In this document: piece by piece, positions 1 through 9,894 of the stretch
How the letters are laid out: the number at the start of each line of letters is the position of its first letter
How positions within the stretch are numbered: position 1 is the first letter of the stretch
Assembly: GCA_947259365.1 (NCBI GenBank)
Contig: CAMYMC010000050.1
Coordinates: 1 to 64,000 of the forward strand
Length of the DNA: 64,000 nt
Direction: 5' to 3'
From: an uncultured Acidimicrobiaceae bacterium
GTDB taxonomy: Bacteria; Actinomycetota; Acidimicrobiia; Spongiisociales; UBA5794
Translations under genes and position numbers: made by a program
The notes under the pieces: model-generated
Told to the model about the DNA's origin: nothing
Databases searched by the model: none
The model's input: only the letters and a program-made list of their open reading frames with translations

Positions 1-128
1 GTCTCGATGAGCTCGTCGTACGTCTCGCACACCGCGACGAGCTCGACATCGTCGAGGCCGCCGAGCAGCGAGACGAGCGCCTCGCGCATGAGATAGCTGT
101 CTTCGGCGAGAACGACCGTCGTCGGCAT
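1..128 (-). CDS. Response regulator, N-terminal receiver part (truncated by window edge)
   Basis: Reverse complement of 128..1 reads MPTTVVLAEDSYLMREALVSLLGGLDDVELVAVCETYDELIE, a receiver-domain start with acidic ED pocket. Confidence 0.75.
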   Translation of the reverse strand, partial: MPTTVVLAEDSYLMREALVSLLGGLDDVELVAVCETYDELIE

Positions 129-351
129 GACGAGAAGTTATCAGCCGGCGGACGCCCCATGCGGTCTGTTCGACCCGGACATGCCACCTTGTCGAGTCGG
201 CCGAAGCCCATCGAGCGTGTGCGTACGACCGCGGGCCGACGTGGTGCCGACCGACACGGCCGACGAAACGGAATCCGCCCACAACCTCGCGGGCAACGGT
301 CGAGCGAAGGACCCGGTGCCGCCGGGCACTCCACGTCACCGCCCCCGCCGG

Positions 352-768
352 CTAGCCGGACTCGAGCACTCCGGTGGCCTGGCCCACCTCGATGAGGTGG
401 CCGTCCGGATCGCGCATGTAGCAGCGGATCTCCGCTCCCCGGTCGATCGGCGGCGTGAGAAACGTGGCCCCCCTGTTCGACCATTCCTGGTACACCCGGT
501 TGATATCCGCCACCCGGATGTTCATGAACGCGCTCACCCGATCCGGGTCGGCGGGCACATCCAGGTACACCTCGGGCTTGTCGTCGGTCGGCCCACCACC
601 CACATTGATGATGACCCAGCTGTTGGCCAGCTTCACGATGGTGGGTTCACCGTCCATCACCGCAACACCGCCGAGGACCCCGACGTAGAAGTCGCGAGAT
701 CTCGCGACATCGGCCGAGACCACGAAGTGCGTGAGCACGATGCCCTCTGGGGGGGCCGGAAACTCCAT
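352..768 (-). CDS. VOC (glyoxalase/bleomycin resistance) family protein
   Basis: MEFPAPPEGIVLTHFVVSADVARSRDFYVGVLGG...MRDPDGHLIEVGQ; start set at internal Met. Confidence 0.85.
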   Translation of the reverse strand: MEFPAPPEGIVLTHFVVSADVARSRDFYVGVLGGVAVMDGEPTIVKLANSWVIINVGGGPTDDKPEVYLDVPADPDRVSAFMNIRVADINRVYQEWSNRGATFLTPPIDRGAEIRCYMRDPDGHLIEVGQATGVLESG

Positions 769-902
769 GTCGTCGACGCTTCCCACGATCGAATCCCTTC
801 CTCTCGGGAACCGCACCGTAGCGGCGGCGATGGCTCACGACGCCCCGACGACGCAGGACACCCTCCGACGCGTTCTCAACGGCCGACGAGTCCCGAGCTG
901 CG

Positions 903-1790
903 CTAGTTGAAGAACACCAGCTCGAAGATGAACACGGCAGCCCCGAGGGATAGAGCAAGCCCGACGTCTCTCCCTGAGACGTCTTCGGGGTCGGTGTGGG
1001 AGATCCCGTCGAGCCGTGGGAAGAGAGGCTTGTGAAGCGCCGCGAGGATCACGACGAAGGCGACGCTGGCACCCAGGGCGATCATTCGGTTCTGCTCGAC
1101 CATCCCCTCGGGCGAAGAGCTGGCCGTGCCGAAGAGCTGCAGATAGACCACCGCGCTCACCAACAGCAGAGGAATGCCGGCCATGAACACCAGCGCCTTC
1201 CTCCCGAAGGTGTCCTCGGCCCTGAGGCCGGCGAGAGGGATCAGCATCAGGACCCAGACGGAGCCCGCGACGAGCAAGGCGGCGGAGAGCAGTCCGATCG
1301 CCGCCGGGGGAACGCCTGCGAGCATCACCGAGACCCAGTCGGATTCGACGTCGGGGTAGTCGACGAGCCCGATGATCATTCCGACGCCCTCCTGGAGGAC
1401 GGCCACGGGTCCCCACATCACGATGGGCAGCCAGGCTGCGGAACGTCTCCGCCACGCGAGCAGGCTGACGCTCACCCCGAGCAGGACGTTGAGCACCGGA
1501 CCGGCAGCTTGTGAGAGGGCCAGCCTCAGCTGTGTGACCTCGCTGAGGTCGCCGTAGTCGTTGTACGAGAGATCGAAGGGATGGAGCACGACCCCTTCGT
1601 TGGGGACTCCGGCGATCGCGCTCCCGGCGTAGTGCCCGGCCTCGTGCACCGGGACTCCGAGCAGGTAGGCAAAGAAGGAGGCTCCCATGACCAGGGCCGC
1701 GGCACGGAGAAGGAGCGCGGGTCGGGAGCTGCCATGGTTGGGACCGACGACCTCGCGTTCGCTCACCGGCTTGCCCGATGCAGTGGTCAT
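903..1790 (-). CDS. Multi-pass membrane protein with HEAGH motif (M50-like zinc metalloprotease candidate)
   Basis: GVPVHEAGHYAGSAIAGVPNEG (HExxH) in a hydrophobic protein; AAGPVLNVLLG segment. Confidence 0.6.
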   Translation of the reverse strand: MTTASGKPVSEREVVGPNHGSSRPALLLRAAALVMGASFFAYLLGVPVHEAGHYAGSAIAGVPNEGVVLHPFDLSYNDYGDLSEVTQLRLALSQAAGPVLNVLLGVSVSLLAWRRRSAAWLPIVMWGPVAVLQEGVGMIIGLVDYPDVESDWVSVMLAGVPPAAIGLLSAALLVAGSVWVLMLIPLAGLRAEDTFGRKALVFMAGIPLLLVSAVVYLQLFGTASSSPEGMVEQNRMIALGASVAFVVILAALHKPLFPRLDGISHTDPEDVSGRDVGLALSLGAAVFIFELVFFN

Positions 1791-2003
1791 GGGGCCTCCC
1801 AGGGCCGAAGCCGAGGTGCTCCGCAGCGGAGCCAGCCGCTCGCCACCGCCAGACGGCCCGCGTCTGCCTTGCGGGACCGTACCGCGCGGGCACGTGGCTT
1901 CACCAGGGCCGGAGTGCCCTACCCCCCGGCTCGAGCGGAGGCTCGCCTCGCACGGTGCTCCCGATGAGGGTGCCTTCGAGCCGCTGCGGAGTCGTGTGCG
2001 GAC

Positions 2004-2043
2004 GCGAAGCGGGCGCCGGGAGAATGCCCGGCGCCCGCTTCGC
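2004..2043 (-). terminator. Perfect 17-bp stem, 6-nt loop hairpin downstream of the RRM gene
   Basis: GCGAAGCGGGCGCCGGG-AGAATG-CCCGGCGCCCGCTTCGC, about 25 nt past the stop of the 2068-2322 gene; no obvious U tract. Confidence 0.65.
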
Positions 2044-2067
2044 TCAAACGAGCGATCTATGCGGCCG

Positions 2068-2322
2068 TCACCGCGAGCGCTCTTTGGCGACGTTCACGGT
2101 CAGCTGACGGCCGTCGATGTTGCGGCCGTCGAGCGACGAGATCGCCTTCTTGGCGTCCTCGGAGGACGCCATCTCGACAAAGCCGAAGCCGCGGGAACGG
2201 CCGGTGTCACGCTCGGTGATCACCTGAGCCTTCACCACTTCGCCGTGCTCGGAGAAAAGTGCCTCGAGCTCGGCCGAGTTGGTGGCGAACGTCAGGTTCC
2301 CCACGTAGATGTTGGTGGACAT
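2068..2322 (-). CDS. RNA-binding protein, single RRM domain
   Basis: MSTNIYVGNLTFATNSAELEALFSEHGEV...RGFGFVEM: RNP2 and RNP1 motifs. Confidence 0.95.
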   Translation of the reverse strand: MSTNIYVGNLTFATNSAELEALFSEHGEVVKAQVITERDTGRSRGFGFVEMASSEDAKKAISSLDGRNIDGRQLTVNVAKERSR

Positions 2323-2707
2323 TGATGCTCCTTCCGAAGCGTTTGAACCGTCGGTTTCCAGACGCCCCGCAAGTTGTGTACCCGCGTACCACAGCCGACG
2401 GAGATCGGCGGGGTACGAACGAGCCCTGCGGCGACTTCACTCGACGGTACGAAGGAGCAAAGCGGCGCTGCACGTTTCAGCCGTGCACGAGCACGGAGTC
2501 TAGCCGAAGCCACGGACGAACCGGCCGCGCCCTTCACAACGGCTGCCCGACGGGATGAACTCCGCTGATGGCCGACGGACGAGCCGTCGCGGTGCCGTTC
2601 GGGCTTGTGACTCCTGGGTACCTCGGCGGAACCGAGGGATGAGCCCGCGCGGCTCGTTGCCGTCGCGGCCGGCTCGCCGACCCCGAACCACGAGGATCCG
2701 GTCCACC

Positions 2708-2853
2708 TCAGCCTTCGACGATGAGCGTTCCCTTCATGCCGTCGTCCAGTGGGCTGCGTCCTCTTCGAAGCAGCCGAAGTCCCATTCGCCGGTCGCGTCG
2801 GCGGGAATCGTGATCGACACCGTCGCCGACTCGTTCGGGTTGCGCCAACGTCC
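2708..2853 (-). pseudogene. Frameshifted C-terminal fragment of a cupredoxin-like protein
   Basis: Minus strand RNPNESATVSITIPADATGEWDFGCFEEDAAHW then, one frame over, DDGMKGTLIVEG*; in-frame stop just upstream. Confidence 0.5.
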
Positions 2854-2890
2854 TCAGATCGTGCTGTCTCGCGGCCTCCTCATGTCCTGA

Positions 2891-3301
2891 CGGGCCGCAG
2901 CTGCGGGCGATCGTCCGCACGAGGTCGCCCGCATCGCCCACCACGACTCGTGGTACCTGCTCCTCCACGCCTCGGGCTTCCCCCTCTTCCGGTGGATTCC
3001 GCCCTTCCGAGACAGCTTCGGCGCGCTCCGGGCGTCAATCGAGGCGTGGGCAGACCACGACGCGTGCCGCACGCTGCAGGAACGGCGCACCGTGGCCACG
3101 GCGATACGCTCGCTGAACCTCGGTGCGCCGGTACACGGTATCGCCACGATCTCAACCGTGGAGGGCGTGCACGAGCGGCTACGCCTGCTCGAGGACGCCC
3201 CACCGGCGATGATCCCGCCGTGGCTGCAGCCGGCTCTGTATGCAGGGTTGCTGGCCCTGGTAGTCGCGAGCACGAGCTCGCTCGTCACGTGGTGGCTCTG
3301 A
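2891..3301 (+). pseudogene. 5'-truncated M56 (BlaR1/MecR1-type) metallopeptidase remnant
   Basis: Frame 2 open after TGA 2888-2890: HEVARIAHHDSWYLLLHASGFPLFRWIPPFRDSFGALRASIEAWADHDACR...WLQPALYAGLLALVVASTSSLVTWWL*; HExxH degraded to HEVAR, no start codon before the motif. Confidence 0.45.
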
Positions 3302-3308
3302 GGACCGC

Positions 3309-4394
3309 CTACCCGACACCGTAGACGTCGTCCCAGGTCACCATGATCTCGTCGGCCTCCGCGGCGAGCGCTCCCCAATCGATGTCGAAGGCCGGGATCG
3401 ACTCGAGCCGAGGTGAGCCCTCGGGCGGTTCGACGTCGGTGCGAACGGGGTAGAAGCTCCCGATCTCGACGATGATCTCCTGCCCGGGACGGGAGAGGAT
3501 GAAATCGACGAACGCCTCGGCGGCGGCCGGGTTGCGTGAACCGGCGGTGATGGCGATCGGGCTCGGGATGATGACCGTCCCGCCGGCCGGGTAGGCGAAG
3601 TCGATGGGCGATCCGCTCGCCTTGGCAACGCGGGCCATGTAATCGAGCACGGCCACCGCGTCGAACGTTCCCGCCGCGAGGCCGTCTCGGGCGGCGCCGT
3701 TGCTGGGCACGGTGACGCCGCCGCCGGCGGCCAGCGTCGAGAAGTACTCAGTGCCGTGGTGATCCAGGAGCGCTTTGATCGTTGCCCGGGCGGCACCCGA
3801 CTCGGGAGCGGGGAATGCGCTCGAGGCGACGTCGTGGAGGTCGGCCCAATCGGTGAGGCCCTCGGGATACAGCGAGGTGTTCCAGGCGACCACCATCGAG
3901 ATGATGCGGCCCGGGACGTAGAACCCGTCGGGGTCGGCGTGGGCGGAGATGATCGGAGCATCGGCCGGCGGCTCGTACCGGGCGAGCAGACCCATGTCCT
4001 TGTATCCCTCGTAGGGTGACGGTTCGGCAAGCCAGATCACGTCGGCTTCGACACCGCCCTGCTCGATCTCAGCGGCGAGCCTCTCCTCGATGTCGGCCGT
4101 CCTGCCGCGCACGACCCTGAGGGAGATCCCGCCAACACCTTCCCCCCCGGGCGAGAGCCAGTAGTTCCCCTCGAGATCCGGAAACTGGCGCTCGACGACG
4201 CCCTTGAGCCGGTCCACGATCGGATCCGGCATCGAGGTGTACAGGACGACCTCGCCGGCCGCCGCGTCGTCCGGCGCGGGGTTCGCACACGCACCGGCAC
4301 CACCGGCGAAGGCGAGGACGAGCGCCAGCGTGGCGAGGATCGGTCTCGATTGTCGTCTGCCCGGGCCCGCCCCGAGCCCTACGGCGGCGGCCAT
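3309..4394 (-). CDS. Extracellular solute-binding lipoprotein (iron(III)/AEP-type ABC substrate-binding family)
   Basis: Lipobox GGAGACANP; GEVVLYTSMPDPIVDRLKGVVERQFPDLEGNYW; C-terminal FVDFILSRPGQEII. Confidence 0.85.
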   Translation of the reverse strand: MAAAVGLGAGPGRRQSRPILATLALVLAFAGGAGACANPAPDDAAAGEVVLYTSMPDPIVDRLKGVVERQFPDLEGNYWLSPGGEGVGGISLRVVRGRTADIEERLAAEIEQGGVEADVIWLAEPSPYEGYKDMGLLARYEPPADAPIISAHADPDGFYVPGRIISMVVAWNTSLYPEGLTDWADLHDVASSAFPAPESGAARATIKALLDHHGTEYFSTLAAGGGVTVPSNGAARDGLAAGTFDAVAVLDYMARVAKASGSPIDFAYPAGGTVIIPSPIAITAGSRNPAAAEAFVDFILSRPGQEIIVEIGSFYPVRTDVEPPEGSPRLESIPAFDIDWGALAAEADEIMVTWDDVYGVG

Positions 4395-4609
4395 GGATCG
4401 ACTATCGCCCACCGGTGGGCCCGACGCCAGTGCCATTGGTCCCCGCGTCCTCCACGTCCCTATACCGGGGATGGGCACGTGGCATGGTCGGCCGGGGTCG
4501 ATCGACCCTGGTGGCCTCAGGGCCGGTCGAGTATCAAGGGCGAAAAGGGTCGCCGGCCGTGTCCCCCGGCCGGTGCCGCCGGTTCCTACCCCGCAGGAAG
4601 GACGCGCTC

Positions 4610-5044
4610 ATGGGAATCGTCTGGGGCATCGTGATCCTCGTGCTCGGGCTCGTCGGCTGGGGTGGTCAGACGATCTCCTGGCTCGCCCCGGGCACCGCCG
4701 TGAGCTTGGGGCTGATGGAGGCCGAGGAGGACGTCGAGCCTGCGTACTGGGCCGACATCCGTGGCGAGGCGATGTGGGATGCGCTCACGCTGTGGACGAT
4801 CGTCGTCGCCGGAGCGCTCCGCGTCGCCGACAGCGCGGCCTGGGCGCCGTTCGGTCTCGTCGGGGGCGGCATGTTCGTCTACTTCGCCGGGCGCGGCATC
4901 CTCACCCGGATCGCCATGCTGCGACGCGGCCTGCGGATCGGCACACCTGCCCAGGTCCCGGTGAACCTCGCCATGCTCGCCGTCTGGGGGGTCATGGGCC
5001 TCGTCACGATCTTGGCGGCCGCCGCCGCTCTGCCTCCGCTGTGA
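4610..5044 (+). CDS. Membrane protein, hypothetical
   Basis: MGIVWGIVILVLGLVGWGG... several hydrophobic segments; RBS-like aggaagg upstream. Confidence 0.65.
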   Translation: MGIVWGIVILVLGLVGWGGQTISWLAPGTAVSLGLMEAEEDVEPAYWADIRGEAMWDALTLWTIVVAGALRVADSAAWAPFGLVGGGMFVYFAGRGILTRIAMLRRGLRIGTPAQVPVNLAMLAVWGVMGLVTILAAAAALPPL

Positions 5045-5075
5045 CCAGTCACACGTCCGCGGAGAGGAGCCTGAG

Positions 5076-5516
5076 ATGGAAGTGACCGGAGTGACCTGGG
5101 TCGTCGCCGTCGCCGGACTCGTGCTCATCGTGCTGCTCGGCTCGTTGCAACTCGTCGCCGTCGTGAGGCCGCGGGCGGCGTGGACCATCGACAACGTCTA
5201 CGGCGGCAACCCGGAGGCCACAGATCCCAAGGCGTACTTCGCCTTCAACCAGGCGTCGGCCTGGGCAGATCCGTTCCTGTGGGCGCCCCTCCAGGTCGCG
5301 GGGAGCATCGGCATGCTGGCCGGACAGCGGTGGGGGTTCCTGCTCGCCCTCGCCGCCTCGGTGCCCTTCTGGTACACCGCCGTGTTCTTCTACATCTGGG
5401 ACCGCGACCTCGGGTTCAGGGAGAACACGCTCATGTACTGGGTGGTGATTTGGGGTATGTGGCCCGTCTTCGGCGTTGTCGAGGGGGTCTACTGCTTCGT
5501 CCGGCTCCTCGAGTAG
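5076..5516 (+). CDS. Membrane protein, hypothetical
   Basis: MEVTGVTWVVAVAGLVLIVLLGSLQLVAVV..., four hydrophobic stretches; RBS-like ggagagg upstream. Confidence 0.7.
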   Translation: MEVTGVTWVVAVAGLVLIVLLGSLQLVAVVRPRAAWTIDNVYGGNPEATDPKAYFAFNQASAWADPFLWAPLQVAGSIGMLAGQRWGFLLALAASVPFWYTAVFFYIWDRDLGFRENTLMYWVVIWGMWPVFGVVEGVYCFVRLLE

Positions 5517-5623
5517 CGCCGCCTGCCGTGCCCCCGGGAACCTTCCCGGCGCCGACGGCGTCCCAGCTGCGAGTGGGATGGATCCCACACCTCGACCGCA
5601 ACCCTGAGGAAGAAAGGCACCCC

Positions 5624-6217
5624 ATGACCACCTCGCTTCGTGTCCTGCGCGGCGCCGCCGTTCTCGCCGTGCTGGTACTCGTCGCCGCAGCCTGCGGGGA
5701 CGGCTCGACCGACGACGCTCCCGCCGCGGCCGACCTGGCCGACGCCGTCAGCACCGTGTCCCTGCCCCCAAACGACGATCCCGGCGCAAGCCCGGTCCTC
5801 TCCGGAGCGTGCGTGGAGGGTGAACCCGACTGCACCGACACGCTCGTCACCGGCGACGACGAGCCACTGCCGGTACCCGGGGACGACCCGATGACCGGCG
5901 GAGCCGTCGCTTCGGGCGGGATGCTCGCCGACGGCGGCCTCTCCGTTTCCGACGCGCTCGCCACCGACGCCACCGGCACCATCGCCGTCCGCGGGTTTCT
6001 CCTCGCCGACGAAACCGGGGCCCGGTTGTGCGAGCTGCTCGCCGAATCGCTGCCACCCCAGTGCGGTGGCGCATCGCTCCCGGTCACCGGCTACGAGGAG
6101 GTGCTCGGCGTGCCGCTCGCCAGCGCACAGGGCGTCACGTGGACCGACATCACGGTGGCGCTCTTCGGTGAGATCATCGACGGGACGCTCGTCGTCGACC
6201 CGACGGTCGCCGGATAG
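5624..6217 (+). CDS. Putative secreted lipoprotein, hypothetical
   Basis: MTTSLRVLRGAAVLAVLVLVAAACGDG lipobox. Confidence 0.7.
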   Translation: MTTSLRVLRGAAVLAVLVLVAAACGDGSTDDAPAAADLADAVSTVSLPPNDDPGASPVLSGACVEGEPDCTDTLVTGDDEPLPVPGDDPMTGGAVASGGMLADGGLSVSDALATDATGTIAVRGFLLADETGARLCELLAESLPPQCGGASLPVTGYEEVLGVPLASAQGVTWTDITVALFGEIIDGTLVVDPTVAG

Positions 6218-6283
6218 ACCCTCCCATCCGCCGGCTGCAACCTCCGCCCCTCGCCGGGGTGGAGGTTGCTGTATCGTCCTTGC

Positions 6284-6652
6284 ATGGCAGCCATCGGCCG
6301 TCTGAGTCTCACCGCGCTCGACTGCCCCGACCCGCGGGCGCTCGCCGAGTTCTACGGCGCGATCACCGGATGGCCGGTCGGCTACGACGACGGCGAATGG
6401 GTCAGGCTGGCGAGCGACACCGGAGCGACGCTCGCATTCCAGCTCGCTCCCGGCCATCAGCCCCCGGCGTGGCCTTCCGACGAACGGCCCCAGCAGGCCC
6501 ATCTCGACTTCGACGTCCCCGACCTCGATGCCGCCGAGGCGCAGGTGCTCGCCCTCGGGGCCACCAAGGCAGAGACTCAGCCGGGGACGACGTTCCGGGT
6601 CTTCCTCGACCCGGCCGGCCACCCATTCTGCCTCGTCCTCATCCGTGACTGA
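6284..6652 (+). CDS. VOC family protein
   Basis: MAAIGRLSLTALDCPDPRALAEFYGAITGW...FLDPAGHPFCLV. Confidence 0.88.
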   Translation: MAAIGRLSLTALDCPDPRALAEFYGAITGWPVGYDDGEWVRLASDTGATLAFQLAPGHQPPAWPSDERPQQAHLDFDVPDLDAAEAQVLALGATKAETQPGTTFRVFLDPAGHPFCLVLIRD

Positions 6653-6713
6653 GGCTCCGCCCTCCAGGGCGTCGAATGCCCGGTCGCCAGTTCCAGCTCC
6701 GTAGCATCGGACG

Positions 6714-7334
6714 ATGGAGCGCGACGACCTCGGTGGCCCGACCAGATCGCAGCGCGTCGTCGCCGTCAGCGGGCTCGTCGCGATCGTCTTGGTCGCCCCC
6801 GTCACGGTGGGGATCTTCGGTGCGGCGGCACTGCGATGGGTGCTCACCGTCGGCGCCGCCGCCGCGATCCTCATCGGCGTCGGTGTCGCGGTCCGGTACG
6901 TCATCTCGCGCAAGTTCCCCGTGCTGGCGTTCGAGCTCTCCGACGTCTCGGAGCCGGCGGCCCGACTCGAGGACGCCCAGGCGCGCCTCGCCGCCGGTGA
7001 CTACGCGGCCTTCGCGGTCTACGCCGACGGCGGCGAAGCGAAGAGCGAGGCATCGGGTCAGATCTGGCTCTACGCCGCGAAGGGTGGCGGGATCGAGCGC
7101 ACTGCCATCGAGCTGGCCTACGACAGCCTCACCGCACCGCGACGCCACCCGGCCCTGGCCGCGCTCGTCGACGATGGCTGGCAGATCACGGGCTGGGAGC
7201 GCTCGCAGTGGGTCCTGCTCGGCCGCGACGGCGGCGTCGACGCGGCGGAGACCATCGTCGTCGTGGCCCGGGCTGCGGCCGCGCTCGCCGGCATCGGTGA
7301 AGGCAACGGATGGTCGTTCCGGGCGATCGCCTAG
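6714..7334 (+). CDS. Hypothetical membrane-anchored protein
   Basis: 206-aa ORF with two N-terminal hydrophobic segments, then a soluble domain. Confidence 0.6.
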   Translation: MERDDLGGPTRSQRVVAVSGLVAIVLVAPVTVGIFGAAALRWVLTVGAAAAILIGVGVAVRYVISRKFPVLAFELSDVSEPAARLEDAQARLAAGDYAAFAVYADGGEAKSEASGQIWLYAAKGGGIERTAIELAYDSLTAPRRHPALAALVDDGWQITGWERSQWVLLGRDGGVDAAETIVVVARAAAALAGIGEGNGWSFRAIA

Positions 7335-7337
7335 CCA

Positions 7338-8414
7338 TCAACTGGCGACGACCTTGGGAAGGGTGACCCGCACCACGGTGCCGGCGCCGGGTGCGCTGTC
7401 CATCGTGATCTCACCGCCGTGGGCCTCGACCAGGTCGCGGCTGATCGTGAGCCCGAGACCCGACCCCTTGGACGTCGAACCCTTGCGGAAGCGCTCGAAC
7501 GCCGCTGCAACCTCCGCCGGAGCGAGTCCGACGCCGGTGTCCTCGACCTCGATCTCTACGGCTGCTCCGCGGTCGCGCACCCGCAGCGCGAGCCCGCCTC
7601 CATCCGGCATGGCCCGCAGGGAGTTGATGACCAGGTTGCTCACTACCTCGCGGATCCGTACCGGATCCACGACGACGTCGGGAAGAGAGGCGGGTCCGTC
7701 CGCCGTCACGACCACCGCTCGCTCGGCGGCGATGCGCCGGTGGGCGTCGCCGACGTCGGAGACGAGATCGACGAGGTCGGTCGGCTCCGGGTGGAGCGCG
7801 AGCGCCCCGGCCTCGGCGAGGCTCAGGGTCCGGAGGTCCTCGATGAGCCGTTCCATCACCGTCACTTCGTCGAGCAGCAACTCGAGGTGGTCGGGATCGG
7901 CGTCGTGGACGCCATCGAGCATCGCCTCGATCTCACCGCGCACCACCGTCAGCGGCGTCCGCAGCTCGTGACCGAGGTCGGCGAGGAGGCGGCGGCGCTG
8001 CTCGTCGGCCGACTCGAGGCGCTCCGCCATGCGGTTGAACGACGAGACGACGGGTCGCACCGCCGGCGCCGAGGTCGTCACCCGCACCGAGTAGTCGCCG
8101 TCGGCGAGCGAGCCGGCAGCGCGGATGAGGTCGCGCACCGGTCGCCACGTGCGGAAGGCAAAGCGGCCGAAGACGAGCGCGGTGAGCACGAACACGAGTG
8201 GCACGGCGGCCAGCGCCAGCCACACCCACGGTGACACGTCGAAGACGACGGTGGCAACGACGACCACGATCGCCACGAGGAGCACCGGTCCGAAGAGGAA
8301 GAAGGCAACCATGCCCACGGCCATCCTCCGGCCGAACCCCTGCCATGCGGCCGCGCCCGGCGGCGGGCCCCACCATTCCCCGGGGCGCCCCTCGTGCCGG
8401 AAGGACCTACGCAT
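7338..8414 (-). CDS. Two-component sensor histidine kinase
   Basis: HAMP region, ADLGHELRTPLTVVRGEIEAML H-box, DTGVGLAPAE and GSGLGLTIS G-boxes. Confidence 0.93.
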   Translation of the reverse strand: MRRSFRHEGRPGEWWGPPPGAAAWQGFGRRMAVGMVAFFLFGPVLLVAIVVVVATVVFDVSPWVWLALAAVPLVFVLTALVFGRFAFRTWRPVRDLIRAAGSLADGDYSVRVTTSAPAVRPVVSSFNRMAERLESADEQRRRLLADLGHELRTPLTVVRGEIEAMLDGVHDADPDHLELLLDEVTVMERLIEDLRTLSLAEAGALALHPEPTDLVDLVSDVGDAHRRIAAERAVVVTADGPASLPDVVVDPVRIREVVSNLVINSLRAMPDGGGLALRVRDRGAAVEIEVEDTGVGLAPAEVAAAFERFRKGSTSKGSGLGLTISRDLVEAHGGEITMDSAPGAGTVVRVTLPKVVAS

Positions 8415-9096
8415 CGGCGAACTTGTACCCGACGCCGTAGACGGTGAGCACAAGGGCGGGGTGTCTCGGGTCCGGCTCGATCTTGCGGCGGATGTTCTTG
8501 ATGTGGGCGTCGACGGAGCGCTCGTACGACTCGAACGAGACACCGTGCACCGCGTCGAGGAGCTGGGCGCGGGTATAGATGCGGCCGGGCTGGCGAGCCA
8601 TCGTCAACAGGATGTCGAACTCGGTGGACGTCAGCTCGACCTCGGTCCCGTCGACCGTCGCCCGCATCTTGGGGATGTCGATGGTCAGCGGCCCCGCCCG
8701 GACCACCTCGCCCCCGCCGAGGGTTGCGTCGGCGCGGCGGAGCACGGCCCTGATCCTCGCCACGAGCTCCTTGGGGCTGAAGGGCTTCGTGATGTAGTCG
8801 TCGGCCCCCAGCTCGAGCCCGACAATCCGGTCGCTCTCCTCGCTGCGGGCCGTGAGGATGATGATGGGGACAGAGGACGTCGCCCGCAGCTGCCGGGTGA
8901 CGTCGAATCCGTCCAGTCCGGGCAGCCCGAGATCGAGCACGATCATGTCCGGCCGCTCGGCGCGCGCCATCGACAGCGCCCCGGGCCCGTCGGCAGCTTC
9001 GAGCACGTCGAAGCCCGCCTGGCGCAGGTAGTCGCGCACCAGGCGGGCGATCTTGACCTCGTCCTCGACGACGAGCACTCGTTTCATGAGGGGCAT
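8407..9096 (-). CDS. OmpR-family response regulator
   Basis: MKRVLVVEDEVKIARLVRDYLRQAGFDVLEA...DMIVLDLGLPG; winged helix C-terminus; overlaps histidine kinase start. Confidence 0.95.
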   Translation of the reverse strand: MPLMKRVLVVEDEVKIARLVRDYLRQAGFDVLEAADGPGALSMARAERPDMIVLDLGLPGLDGFDVTRQLRATSSVPIIILTARSEESDRIVGLELGADDYITKPFSPKELVARIRAVLRRADATLGGGEVVRAGPLTIDIPKMRATVDGTEVELTSTEFDILLTMARQPGRIYTRAQLLDAVHGVSFESYERSVDAHIKNIRRKIEPDPRHPALVLTVYGVGYKFADA

Positions 9097-9109
9097 TCTC
9101 GCCGGTCGA

Positions 9110-9439
9110 TCATTCGACGTCCGGCACCCAGCCGTCGACCTCTTCACGGGCGTGGGCCATACGGTGCCACTCGTCGAATTCGTTCTCGCGGGACGACCTG
9201 CTGGGCCGGTCCGTCTGCCGCTCCCGCCACGACCACGGTGGGCCGGAGCGGTAGGGCGGCCGCCGGCCGAATCCACGCCCGATGAAACCGATCAGCGCGG
9301 CGAAGAAGACGATCTTCGCGAAGAACAACAGCGGTAGCAGCAGGAGGAACCCTGCGCCTGCGGCAGCGCCGGACACGCCACCGCCGAGCAACGACACCAT
9401 ACCGATGACGGCCAGGACCACGATGGCGAGCCGAATCAT
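9110..9439 (-). CDS. Small membrane protein, hypothetical
   Basis: MIRLAIVVLAVIGMVSLLGGG...FFAKIVFFAALIGFIGRGFGRR. Confidence 0.6.
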   Translation of the reverse strand: MIRLAIVVLAVIGMVSLLGGGVSGAAAGAGFLLLLPLLFFAKIVFFAALIGFIGRGFGRRPPYRSGPPWSWRERQTDRPSRSSRENEFDEWHRMAHAREEVDGWVPDVE

Positions 9440-9894
9440 CACGTGCACTCCTTCTCTCTGAGCCTGCCGCCATGGTCTCGAGCGAATGTGGAGAACTCGT
9501 GAACGGAGCGAGGACATACACCGGATGTCGGTGCTTCCAGCGCTGGCGCAGCCTCACCGGGGGCCACCATGGCTGCGCAGCCGGCTGGATCGGTGCGGGA
9601 CGACGATGCGACACGCCGTCTGGCGCAAACGACGGAGGGCAACCACCATCACGTCCGCGTCGGGTGCGGCGTGGGCATCGATGTCCTGCTGGCGACCCAC
9701 GAGGTCGGTCCCGAGGGCAGGGCCTCGACATGCTGCCGGGGACGACCGAGAGAGGTCGCAGGGCCTCCACCGATGCCGGGGTCGCCTATGCCGAGTTCAT
9801 CGAGGGCATGATCGACGACACCCCGCTGTGGCCGTGAAGGCGGGGGCGGGCCGCCCGGCGGAGAGGTCGGCAACCCTCGCCGTCTCTGTTGCGG

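Noticed and set aside
9472-9837. 121-aa ORF in the gap between a membrane protein and the PD40 lipoprotein
   Set aside because: End segment (GVAYAEFIEGMIDDTPLWP) looks slightly protein-like, but competing frames are similar and no family could be recognised; not supported.
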